From: JACCYX01 sp964610045
GTDB taxonomy: Bacteria; Chloroflexota; Chloroflexia; Thermomicrobiales; UBA6265
DNA length: 32,767 bases
Direction of reading: 5' to 3'
NCBI GenBank assembly: GCA_964610045.1
Contig: CAZSUN010000039.1
Span: forward strand, 1 to 32,767
The translations under genes and the position numbers were made by a program. Shown in pieces: positions 16,101 to 21,919 of this stretch (the stretch's first letter is position 1; each line of letters opens with the position of its first letter). The notes beneath the pieces were generated by a model. The model did not search any database and was not told the DNA's origin. It saw only the letters and a list, made by a program, of their open reading frames with translations.

Positions 16101-17636
16101 CTCAGGGACCAGGTGCTGGATGCGATCAAGTCGTTCATTCTCGAGCGGATCGTGATGGCTGCGATCACCAAGATCGCAAGCATGTTCAATCCGGTGGGAG
16201 CAATCGTTCAGCTCGTGCTGACCGCGTGGAACCTGTACACATTTCTGCGCGACCAATTGCAACGCATCTTTGCCGTCGTGCAGGTTGTGGTGAACGCGAT
16301 TGGCGATATCGCCCGGGGCGTGCTGGCGCCCGGCATGGCGAAAGTGGAGGAGGTGCTGGCCAGCCTTCTGCCACTCGCGCTCGATTTGCTGGCGCGACTG
16401 CTTGGGCTCGGGAACGTTGGCACGAAAGTTCGCGAGATCATCGAGAGCATCCAGCAGTCTATCGACCGCGCCATCGACGGACTTATCGAGCGCGTCCTTG
16501 CCGCCTTCCGGGGTGGAGGGCAAGCCGATCCGGCCACGCGTCAGGCTCAACGCGAGGCTGGCCTGGATGAGCAGTCGAACGCCCCCATCCAGGAGAAATT
16601 CACTCTCCTGGGTGAGGAGCACACGATTCGAACCGTGGGTGTCGGAGCGGAGATAACGATAGAGATGGCGAGCGGACCGTTCTCCGGACTTATCACACGT
16701 ATTAATGGCCTCACTAAAGCCGTTATGCGGGACTATGTGGATCCTGGAGGAGTCAAATATGCCGGTCCCGACAAGGCAACCAAAATTCGCGAAAGCCTCG
16801 GAAATCTGACGACCCACGCTCAGGACCTGGTCAATGCGGTAGCAAAAGAGACGGACCCAAAAGAGGAGCGGAAGCTCGTTGTTAAGGGGCTCAAGGCTTT
16901 GGTCCAGCTTGTCTTCGCACTCGCGGGACATATCCCTGAGATAACCACGGAGGTCGTTCACGGACACGGGGTAAAAGGTGGGGCGCCGGATGGGTTTGGA
17001 CGCGCGACATGGTTTGAAGTCAATCCTTTGAGCCCTCAGTCACTCGGAAAAGGTGGTGGCCCACAGGATCCGGTGCCTGGTTACAGGGTCCTGCCAGGCT
17101 ATCAGAGGGGACATCTGGTCGCCAAGTCGCTTGGTGGACCAGGCACCCCAGACAATTTGGCGCCCATGTCCAAGAGTACCAACATAGAGAGAGTTGGGGT
17201 GGTGGGAGTCGAAGATTCACTTCGATATGCAATCGGCAAATTCCGGACGGACTATCCTGGCGCAAGCCCGCCGTATGTCTTTTCCTACAGGGTAACCCCG
17301 AATTACTACCCTGCCGGAGGGCTCCAATCAGAGTTGACCAAGCACGGCGCCAAGAGTGTAGATGAAGGAGAGCTATTCAACATCGCACGGTCAGCTACCA
17401 AGAAGGAACCAACATCTCCTGCTCTCCTTGCGCCAGTCACACTGCCTGCCGGGTTGAGTGCCCGCGAAGAGGAGAACTTCGCGGGCAATATTCGGCGACG
17501 GTTGGCGCACTATTTCCTTCCCTATTCGATAAGTGCACGTGTCCAGGTTATTCAGAGTCCTACATCCTATTCCGCCCCGATTTACCAGTCGGGAACCGCT
17601 CCCAATCACATCGGTATCGACAAGGAGTGGCATTGA
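13164..17636 (+). CDS. DUF4157 polymorphic toxin: eCIS-associated leader, helical core, C-terminal DNA/RNA endonuclease-like domain (1490 aa)
   Basis: Domain order: (1) residues about 85-155, DUF4157 (eCIS-associated core), with LEGRLGRSLSHVEAYSG and the metal-site motif HEVVH (147-151). (2) About 200-560, a Pro/Ala/Glu-rich disordered linker. (3) About 560-680, a coiled coil rich in Gln, Glu and Ala. (4) About 680-1115, a long run of amphipathic, hydrophobic helices starting SWWDRAVNFVRDAFNAL. (5) About 1120-1490, a separate domain with QRGHLVAKSLGG (H1317) and TPDNLAPM (N1331). This His plus Asn pairing is the signature of non-specific DNA/RNA endonucleases of the His-Me finger type (compare Endonuclease_NS). 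The upstream codons differ in GC from this tip. Probably a cargo effector injected by the particle. The long helical core could also act as tape measure. No obvious immunity gene follows. Confidence 0.85.
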   Translation: MKARLAISREPLPGPRAVPAGASARRGIEPPLPIHNVAVMALEGHRFGQMPVHDPGIFSDARHDEQRRDYSALDLAEMIERATSGTPDPLPYQSALEGRLGRSLSHVEAYSGPDVVTVLQTLDALAASVGNMILFATSQPDIGTVAHEVVHVLQSGGRSASEPSMISPRDANTEREAENLARDMMEITGGSASAPIGVSEQLPPDQVALQRSGSPAMAGDGNVTVLERPARPELDRIEEPAPATTPAQGTAAPRGTGSTTMPPAGEEAATAGAQLPPAPEPGVTAEDVAAREAALAEAEAALAGAGDVPQLMAQFAGAPPTVKAARQGQLAQDATDIAQQETQQFQEDLPDLHATMSSDAPAVEPIAVRSPDARVVVLEDAAPAPPPEPVIAETPDPGAFTANDNATRVIDQFFASAEPADRAGQVGESLGDVSTKDPEIPHTPGPPPAVPLEGESDPGRLAAQQGEALTGARGVRDEAQAAVIAGPGPEQSQPISVDESYAVDALNQPTVAPVVPAEGAREFLSMGLPPEVQTAFDQQQQPAMQASMEGAVSQADQAATERDQARQTEVESAQTQAAELSREAGEQQQTHIGAARATIQTERQKTLDAQSTAVQDMETSAAERSETDRESIETRVATDEANIGSRFQSAETEVGAEIKQGERDAETKKQEAARAAEKESWWDRAVNFVRDAFNALVDAINVVFDAVRSAVNKILDAAKNFALSVIDAAASFIKSAIAAFGEFLKAAINGLLGDVFPGLAAALSNAIDSAVTYAQGLVDDVANGLKAGVSALVDGLKAGLNRILDAFQAGLNVAIGLVQAALTGDWSALARKLLEAVLLVIGVDPESFYAFIGRAEETFQIILDDPLGFLGNVAEAFTGGVRLFADNILKHLQAGIIGWLTGTLGSAGITLPERFDLFGVLSLVQQILGLTWDRLRQKAVKLVGEQNVARLEHILSYIQTLVTEGWGGLWERIKGDIATLRDQVLDAIKSFILERIVMAAITKIASMFNPVGAIVQLVLTAWNLYTFLRDQLQRIFAVVQVVVNAIGDIARGVLAPGMAKVEEVLASLLPLALDLLARLLGLGNVGTKVREIIESIQQSIDRAIDGLIERVLAAFRGGGQADPATRQAQREAGLDEQSNAPIQEKFTLLGEEHTIRTVGVGAEITIEMASGPFSGLITRINGLTKAVMRDYVDPGGVKYAGPDKATKIRESLGNLTTHAQDLVNAVAKETDPKEERKLVVKGLKALVQLVFALAGHIPEITTEVVHGHGVKGGAPDGFGRATWFEVNPLSPQSLGKGGGPQDPVPGYRVLPGYQRGHLVAKSLGGPGTPDNLAPMSKSTNIERVGVVGVEDSLRYAIGKFRTDYPGASPPYVFSYRVTPNYYPAGGLQSELTKHGAKSVDEGELFNIARSATKKEPTSPALLAPVTLPAGLSAREEENFAGNIRRRLAHYFLPYSISARVQVIQSPTSYSAPIYQSGTAPNHIGIDKEWH
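17622..17627 (+). promoter_or_regulatory. Ribosome binding site that sets the start of the second DUF4157 gene
   Basis: AAGGAG lies inside the end of the toxin gene, 8 nt before ATG(17636). The alternative GTG at 17627 overlaps this site and is therefore unlikely to be the start. Confidence 0.6.
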
Positions 17637-18625
17637 TGCCTAATGTGCACGTGCATTATCGAAATATCGTCCACGACACCAGAAGGTTTACGGGCTCCGG
17701 AGAAAAGTGGAGCGGTGGGAATCCGGCGTCTACGGGCAGCCAACCACTCAGTTCCAGGTTGGGAGCCGGCCATGACTTCAGCAAGGTGCGGATTCACGCG
17801 GATTCGCACGCGGCGGAGTCCGCGCGGGCAATTGGGGCGCGGGCATACACCATCGGAAACCACGTCTACTTCGGCGCGGGCGAGTACCGGCCACACACGC
17901 CGGACGGCCGGAGACTTATCGCCCACGAGTTGACCCATGTCGTGCAGCAGCGTGGTCGACACGCCTCCGGCGGACCCGTGGTCGGGCCGGAGGACAGCCC
18001 CGCCGAACGCGAAGCCTCCGCCGTTGGGGACCGGATTTTCCGGGGGGACGCCGCGCCGCCGATCGTGCGATCCGTCCCCGCGACGACGATCCAGCGACAG
18101 CCTGTGAACGATGAGCCGGCGACCCCGCCCACACAGCAGCAGAACGTTCCATGGTCTCCGACGACGCCGGGAGCGTTTTCGATCTTCGTCGAGAGCGACA
18201 AGGCCAAGCCCGCAAGCTGTGTGGGCGATGCGTCCTCGGGAGTGGCCCAGTCACCGCTCAGCGGATGCGGGATGATCGAGCATTTCTGCACGTCTCCGGC
18301 GAATTACCCGCTCAAGGTGAGCTTTTTCGTCGACGCGGATGGCATGGCGCGACCTCAGCCGTTCATGCCGCCGACCGTCAGCATGGCGTTGAGTTTTGTT
18401 CCCGAAGGGGCGACTTCCCCGACCTTCACGCGGACGGCCACGGACGCCGCGCCACGATACCAGGCGCCGGGCCATCCGCTCACTCCGGCCTTTGGGACGA
18501 GCTTCAATGTCCCATCCAACGGAAGCGGCCAGCTCGGGACCAGGTTCGACATGGTCGATCCAGGGTCTGGCGTCCGGGTCACCTATGTGGACCGGATCCG
18601 TTGTCATCTCTCGCCCTGTGCCTGA
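17636..18625 (+). CDS. Short DUF4157 protein with unknown Cys-containing C-terminal domain (329 aa)
   Basis: Residues about 40-110 are a canonical DUF4157: SRLGAGHDFSKVRIHADSHA, then ARAIGARAYTIGNHVYFG, and HELTH (97-101) followed by VVQQRG. AEREA at about 125 completes the usual motif. A Pro/Thr/Gln linker (about 150-180) leads to a C-terminal beta-rich domain of about 150 residues containing six Cys (for example CVGD, SGCG, HFC, RIRCHLSPC), which I cannot assign. DUF4157 marks proteins handled by eCIS particles, so this is a candidate second cargo. The upstream stop and this start share one base (TGATG). It could instead be a protease-like or structural component. The Cys pattern suggests disulfides or a metal site. 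Confidence 0.75.
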   Translation: MPNVHVHYRNIVHDTRRFTGSGEKWSGGNPASTGSQPLSSRLGAGHDFSKVRIHADSHAAESARAIGARAYTIGNHVYFGAGEYRPHTPDGRRLIAHELTHVVQQRGRHASGGPVVGPEDSPAEREASAVGDRIFRGDAAPPIVRSVPATTIQRQPVNDEPATPPTQQQNVPWSPTTPGAFSIFVESDKAKPASCVGDASSGVAQSPLSGCGMIEHFCTSPANYPLKVSFFVDADGMARPQPFMPPTVSMALSFVPEGATSPTFTRTATDAAPRYQAPGHPLTPAFGTSFNVPSNGSGQLGTRFDMVDPGSGVRVTYVDRIRCHLSPCA

Positions 18626-18643
18626 TCGCGAATGGAGTTGTCG

Positions 18644-19267
18644 ATGAACGCAAGCCCAATTTCGCCACCCGTGATGAAGGGCGCCATTGTCGGTCTGGAC
18701 CCGCTCAATCCCTTGGCGAGCGTGGTCGTGTTCCAGTACAACCCGGAATCGCTCACCCGGACCCTCCAGGCGCGGACGACCGGCGGTGAGGGCGGAGGTC
18801 CGGCGAGGTTGACGGGACCTCCGGAAGAGTCGATCAAGCTCGGGATCGTTCTGGATGCGGCCGATCAGCTCCAGCGCGGCGACACCGTCGCCCGGGACAT
18901 GGGCGTATACCCCGCCTTATCGGCGCTGGAGATGTTGCTGTATCCGAAGTCGTCCGTGGTCATCGCCAACGAGGTGCTGGCGCGACTCGGGGTGGTGGAG
19001 ATCATCCCAATGGAGCCACCGCTCACCCTGCTGATCTGGGGCGACAAACGGACCGTGCCGGTTCAGATCACCGATTTCTCGATCACCGAGGAGGCATTCG
19101 ATCCCGACCTGAACCCGATCCGCGCAAAGGTCGACCTCGGGCTCAAGGTCCTTACGTACGACGATCTGGGGATGCTTTCGCCGGGAGGAACGCTGTTCCT
19201 GGCGCACCAGATCACGAAGGAAGTCATGGCGACGATTGGCGGTGTGGGGTCGATCGCGGCGTTGTAG
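18644..19267 (+). CDS. CIS tube-adaptor / baseplate hub protein (Pvc7 N-terminal type, 207 aa)
   Basis: The sequence fits the contractile injection system tube-protein family (CIS_tube). VVFQYNPESLTRTLQARTT is near residue 30, LTGPPEESIKLGIVLDAAD follows, then VYPALSALEMLLYP and the strand PPLTLLIWGDKRTVPVQITDF. ITEEAFDPDLNPIRAKVDLGLKVL contains the DPxLNPxRA motif. In PVC/Afp this region is fused to LysM in Pvc7/Afp7; here LysM is a separate gene 28 bp downstream. It links tube to hub. ATG(18644) is preceded by TGGAG with 6-nt spacing; ATG(18632) has no such site and is rejected. Confidence 0.88.
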   Translation: MNASPISPPVMKGAIVGLDPLNPLASVVVFQYNPESLTRTLQARTTGGEGGGPARLTGPPEESIKLGIVLDAADQLQRGDTVARDMGVYPALSALEMLLYPKSSVVIANEVLARLGVVEIIPMEPPLTLLIWGDKRTVPVQITDFSITEEAFDPDLNPIRAKVDLGLKVLTYDDLGMLSPGGTLFLAHQITKEVMATIGGVGSIAAL

Positions 19268-19295
19268 ATGTATCGGGAAGTGAGAGGCTGACGCA

Positions 19296-19598
19296 ATGAC
19301 ATTCGACCCAGGAAGCCGCTACGCGAACGTCGAAACGAGCACCATGACCGTGACGGATCGCGACGGCCGGGAGCGCATGATTGCCTACAAGCGGCGTCGG
19401 GTGATCCCGTCATACGAGGATCAACCGACACTCGCCGAGCATCGGGTGACGGAAGGCGACCGCCTTGACAACGTTACCGCGATGTACCTGGGTGATCCAA
19501 CCGGGTTCTGGCGAATCTGCGACGCCAATATCGTCCTTAAGCCGGACGATCTCGAAGAGATTGGCCGGGTGATTCGCATCGCGATGGCGCGTGAGTGA
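19296..19598 (+). CDS. LysM-domain hub protein (100 aa)
   Basis: The first 40 residues are a beta-rich leader (YANVETSTMTVTDRDGRERM). Residues about 48-98 form a LysM/tail-X-like module: EHRVTEGDRLDNVTAMYLGDPTGFWRICDANIVLKPDDL. Such small LysM proteins occupy the hub of contractile tails (T4 gp53 and P2 gpX-type) and bind inner baseplate components rather than peptidoglycan in many cases. Purine-rich GAGAGG lies upstream. The next gene's Shine-Dalgarno site starts 2 bp after its stop codon. Confidence 0.88.
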   Translation: MTFDPGSRYANVETSTMTVTDRDGRERMIAYKRRRVIPSYEDQPTLAEHRVTEGDRLDNVTAMYLGDPTGFWRICDANIVLKPDDLEEIGRVIRIAMARE

Positions 19599-19600
19599 GA

Positions 19601-19606
19601 AGGGAG
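19601..19606 (+). promoter_or_regulatory. Ribosome binding site for the gp27-like hub gene
   Basis: AGGGAG sits 5 nt before ATG(19612). It makes this ATG more likely than the in-frame GTG at 19591, which lies within the end of the LysM gene. Confidence 0.6.
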
Positions 19607-19611
19607 CAGGC

Positions 19612-20727
19612 ATGCTTGTGAGCCAGTTAGGCATCCGGCTTGTGCTCTGGATGGGTTCGACTGTCCCGCTGCCCGCGCCGTATGAGGTGATCCAGGCGTT
19701 GCGGACGGTTGAGGTGACCAACGACAGCGAGAACGGTGACGGGTTTCAAATCAGCCTCCAGACAAATAAGGATCGTGGTCTCGATTACGGGCTGTTGAAG
19801 AGCCCCGCGCTCAAACCAGGAAACCGGGTGGTGATCGGCGCCCTGATGGGCGCGGCGCCGGAGGTGCTGATCGACGGCATTATCGAGCACCAGCAGGTCA
19901 AGACGGACGCCTCCACCGGCGCGACGCTGACGATCACCGGCAAGGACATTACGTCCATGCTCGATATGGAAGAGAAAAACAGTCCCTATCCGAACCAGCC
20001 TGACTGGCTCATCGTCTCTCGCCTCATTCTGGGCTACCCGCAGTTCGGCCTGGTTCCCGACGTTCGCCCGACGACGGATGTGCCGCTCATGATCGACCGC
20101 GTGCCACGCCAGCAGGAAACGGATTTGGCGTTCATCAAGCGCATCGCCGAGCGCAATGGGTACATCTTCTACATCGAGCCGGTGACGTTCGGGGTCAACC
20201 GGGCGTACTTCGGCCCGGAGACGCGTTTGGGAGTGCCGCAACCCGCGCTCACGCAGGACATGGGGTCCGCGAACAATGTGAACTCCATGAGCTTTTCTCA
20301 CGATGCCCTTGAGCCAACAGGCGCCGAAGGGTTCTTCATGGACCCGTTTTTCAAGCTCAGCTTGCCGATTCCTTCGCTGCCCTCGCTGAAGATTCCCCCG
20401 CTTGCCAGCTCTCCGGCTCCCGCGCGCCGAACAGTGAAGATGCGCGACACATCGAACCAGAACGCCGGGAAAGCGGCCACCTCGGCATTGGCCGCCGCGA
20501 CCAATGCCGCCGACGCGGTGACGGGCGAAGGCGAGCTGGATGCCTTGCGCTATGGCCGGGTGCTGCGGGCGCGCAGGTTGGTCGGCGTTCGTGGCGCGGG
20601 TTTGAGCTACGACGGGTTCTGGTACGTTCGTGGCGTGACGCATCAGATCTCGGCCGGGAACTATACGCAGCGGTTCCGGATCAGCAGGGAAGGAACCGGC
20701 ACATTGACACCGGTGGTGCTGCCATGA
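19612..20727 (+). CDS. gp27-like hub protein, N-terminal half of a VgrG/Pvc8 equivalent (371 aa)
   Basis: The sequence matches the phage late control D / gp27-like hub fold. The first barrel includes VEVTNDSENGDGFQISLQT and LKPGNRVVIGALMGAAPEVLIDGII. LTITGKDITSMLDMEEK is followed by the second-barrel linker with QQETDLAFIKRIAERNGYIFYIEP, the usual hallmark. The C-terminal part has LDALRYGRVLRARRLVGVRGAG and ends with FWYVRGVTHQISAGNYTQRF. An Ala/Ser/Pro-rich insert (about residues 250-300) is unusual. It forms the trimeric hub below the tube. The companion OB-fold and spike are in the next gene (ATGA overlap), i.e. Pvc8 is split in two here. Confidence 0.88.
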   Translation: MLVSQLGIRLVLWMGSTVPLPAPYEVIQALRTVEVTNDSENGDGFQISLQTNKDRGLDYGLLKSPALKPGNRVVIGALMGAAPEVLIDGIIEHQQVKTDASTGATLTITGKDITSMLDMEEKNSPYPNQPDWLIVSRLILGYPQFGLVPDVRPTTDVPLMIDRVPRQQETDLAFIKRIAERNGYIFYIEPVTFGVNRAYFGPETRLGVPQPALTQDMGSANNVNSMSFSHDALEPTGAEGFFMDPFFKLSLPIPSLPSLKIPPLASSPAPARRTVKMRDTSNQNAGKAATSALAAATNAADAVTGEGELDALRYGRVLRARRLVGVRGAGLSYDGFWYVRGVTHQISAGNYTQRFRISREGTGTLTPVVLP

Positions 20728-21230
20728 TGGATCGTTTCTATGGGAAATACCGGGGAGTCGTGACCGATAACCTCGATCCACTGATGATCGGGCGGGTCAA
20801 GGCTCGCGTATCGGACATCGGCGGTGGGGACGATCTCGGATGGGCCATGCCGTGCGCGCCCTTTGGCGGCGATGGCATGGGCTTCTTCGCCGTGCCGGTA
20901 AGCGGAGCAGGGGTATGGATCGAGTTCGAAAAGGGCGATCCGGATTTTCCCGTCTGGTCCGGTTGCTGGTGGGGGGCGTTGCCCGAAGTGCCAACCGCGC
21001 TCCTCGTTCCACCTCCTCCGTCCGGAAAGGTGCTGGTGCAGACAAACGGAGGTCACTCCGTCTTGATCGATGACACCCCTGGCGTCGGCGGCATCACCCT
21101 TGAGACGGCGACCGGGCAGAAAATCCAACTCTCCGCCCTGGGCATCGAGATCGATAACGGCATGGGCGCCACCATCAAGATGACTGGGCCGCAGGTGTCG
21201 ATCAACGGCGGCGCGCTGGAGGTGACATGA
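20724..21230 (+). CDS. gp5/gpV-like OB-fold spike-base protein (168 aa)
   Basis: The N-terminal 90 residues match the gp5/VgrG OB-fold (baseplate assembly protein V): FYGKYRGVVTDNLDPLMIGRVKARV, GWAMPCAPFGG, GAGVWIEFEKGDPDFPVWSG. The rest is a short beta-repeat region (VLVQTNGGHSVLIDDTPG, LETATGQKIQLSALGIEID) that would form a beta-helical spike stalk when trimerised. The spike is very short compared with VgrG proteins, leaving the tip to the next, PAAR-like gene. Two ATGs are adjacent; the first overlaps the upstream stop as ATGA. Confidence 0.9.
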   Translation: MMDRFYGKYRGVVTDNLDPLMIGRVKARVSDIGGGDDLGWAMPCAPFGGDGMGFFAVPVSGAGVWIEFEKGDPDFPVWSGCWWGALPEVPTALLVPPPPSGKVLVQTNGGHSVLIDDTPGVGGITLETATGQKIQLSALGIEIDNGMGATIKMTGPQVSINGGALEVT

Positions 21231-21550
21231 TGCCAGGTTTCCTGCTCCATGCCGGCGCAACCATCATGTGCGCCCACGGCGGCCAGGCCCAGGCGTCGAT
21301 GCCGAGCCCACGCGTGCGAGTTGGCGGTCAGCCGATCGTTACTCAGCCATCGCCCCACACCGTGGCCGGATGCCCGTTCAACGTTGGCGTGACGCTCGTT
21401 CCATGTGTCACCGCCCAGTGGGTGACGGGGGCGGTCAGGGTGCGCTCGATGGGGACGCCAGTGTTGCTTCAGGATAGCCAGGCCGTGTGTGCGCCGAACG
21501 GCACGCCGGTCTCGATCGTGGTCACCCAGGTTCGCGTGAAGGGGATGTAG
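21227..21550 (+). CDS. PAAR-like spike-tip protein (107 aa)
   Basis: Gly/Pro-rich with conserved Cys/His: FLLHAGATIMCAHGGQ, then PSPHTVAGCPFNVGVTLVPC and SMGTPVLLQDSQAVCAPNGTP. This is the pattern of small PAAR-like proteins of eCIS clusters (Pvc10 position). Such proteins form a cone at the spike apex with a metal ion held by His/Cys from three repeats. The gene overlaps the spike-base gene by ATGA and is 3 bp from the gp25-like gene. Sequence similarity to classical PAAR (PF05488) is weak, so 'PAAR-like' is preferred. Confidence 0.8.
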   Translation: MMPGFLLHAGATIMCAHGGQAQASMPSPRVRVGGQPIVTQPSPHTVAGCPFNVGVTLVPCVTAQWVTGAVRVRSMGTPVLLQDSQAVCAPNGTPVSIVVTQVRVKGM

Positions 21551-21553
21551 TCC

Positions 21554-21919
21554 ATGGTCCAGCTCGACTACCCATATGGTTTCGACGGCGCTGGCCGCAC
21601 CGCCACCACAACCGATGACGATCACATCCGCGACCTGATCGAGCAGGTGCTCTTCACCGCGCCGGGCGAGCGCGTGAACCGGCCCGATTTTGGGAGTGGG
21701 CTGCTCGGGCTGGTCTTCGAGCCCAACAGCGATTCCCTTGTCGCGGTGACACGCGCAAGTATTGAAGGCTCCTTGCAGCGATGGTTGAGCGAGGTGATTC
21801 AGGTTGAGACCGTCCAGGTTCGCGCCTTCGACTCCCGGCTCGAGATCTCGGTTCAGTATGTGGTCCGGCGAACGCAGGAGCGTCGCCAGGAGCGCTTCGG
21901 GCGCACGGAGGCGTTCTGA
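21554..21919 (+). CDS. gp25-like baseplate wedge protein (Pvc9 type, 121 aa)
   Basis: The gp25/GpW family motif is clear: HIRDLIEQVLFTAPGERVNR, then PDFGSGLLGLVFEPN, and later RWLSEVIQVETVQV and LEISVQYVV. These 'lysozyme-like' wedge proteins are structural, joining sheath initiation to the wedge; there is no catalytic site to report. The length is normal. The ATG lies 3 bp after the PAAR-like gene stop, and the stop overlaps the next start as TGATG. Confidence 0.95.
   Translation: MVQLDYPYGFDGAGRTATTTDDDHIRDLIEQVLFTAPGERVNRPDFGSGLLGLVFEPNSDSLVAVTRASIEGSLQRWLSEVIQVETVQVRAFDSRLEISVQYVVRRTQERRQERFGRTEAF

Noticed and set aside
14901..16967. 688-codon open frame on the minus strand opposite the toxin gene
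   Set aside because: It is a mirror of the helical repeats of the plus-strand protein, without a recognisable fold or ribosome site.
17627..17635. GTG start for the second DUF4157 gene
   Set aside because: The GTG overlaps the AAGGAG ribosome site that fits ATG(17636).
19591..19611. GTG start for the gp27-like hub gene
   Set aside because: AGGGAG at correct spacing favours ATG(19612).
19627..20781. 384-codon antisense frame opposite the hub gene
   Set aside because: The hub gene has diagnostic motifs; the antisense frame has none.
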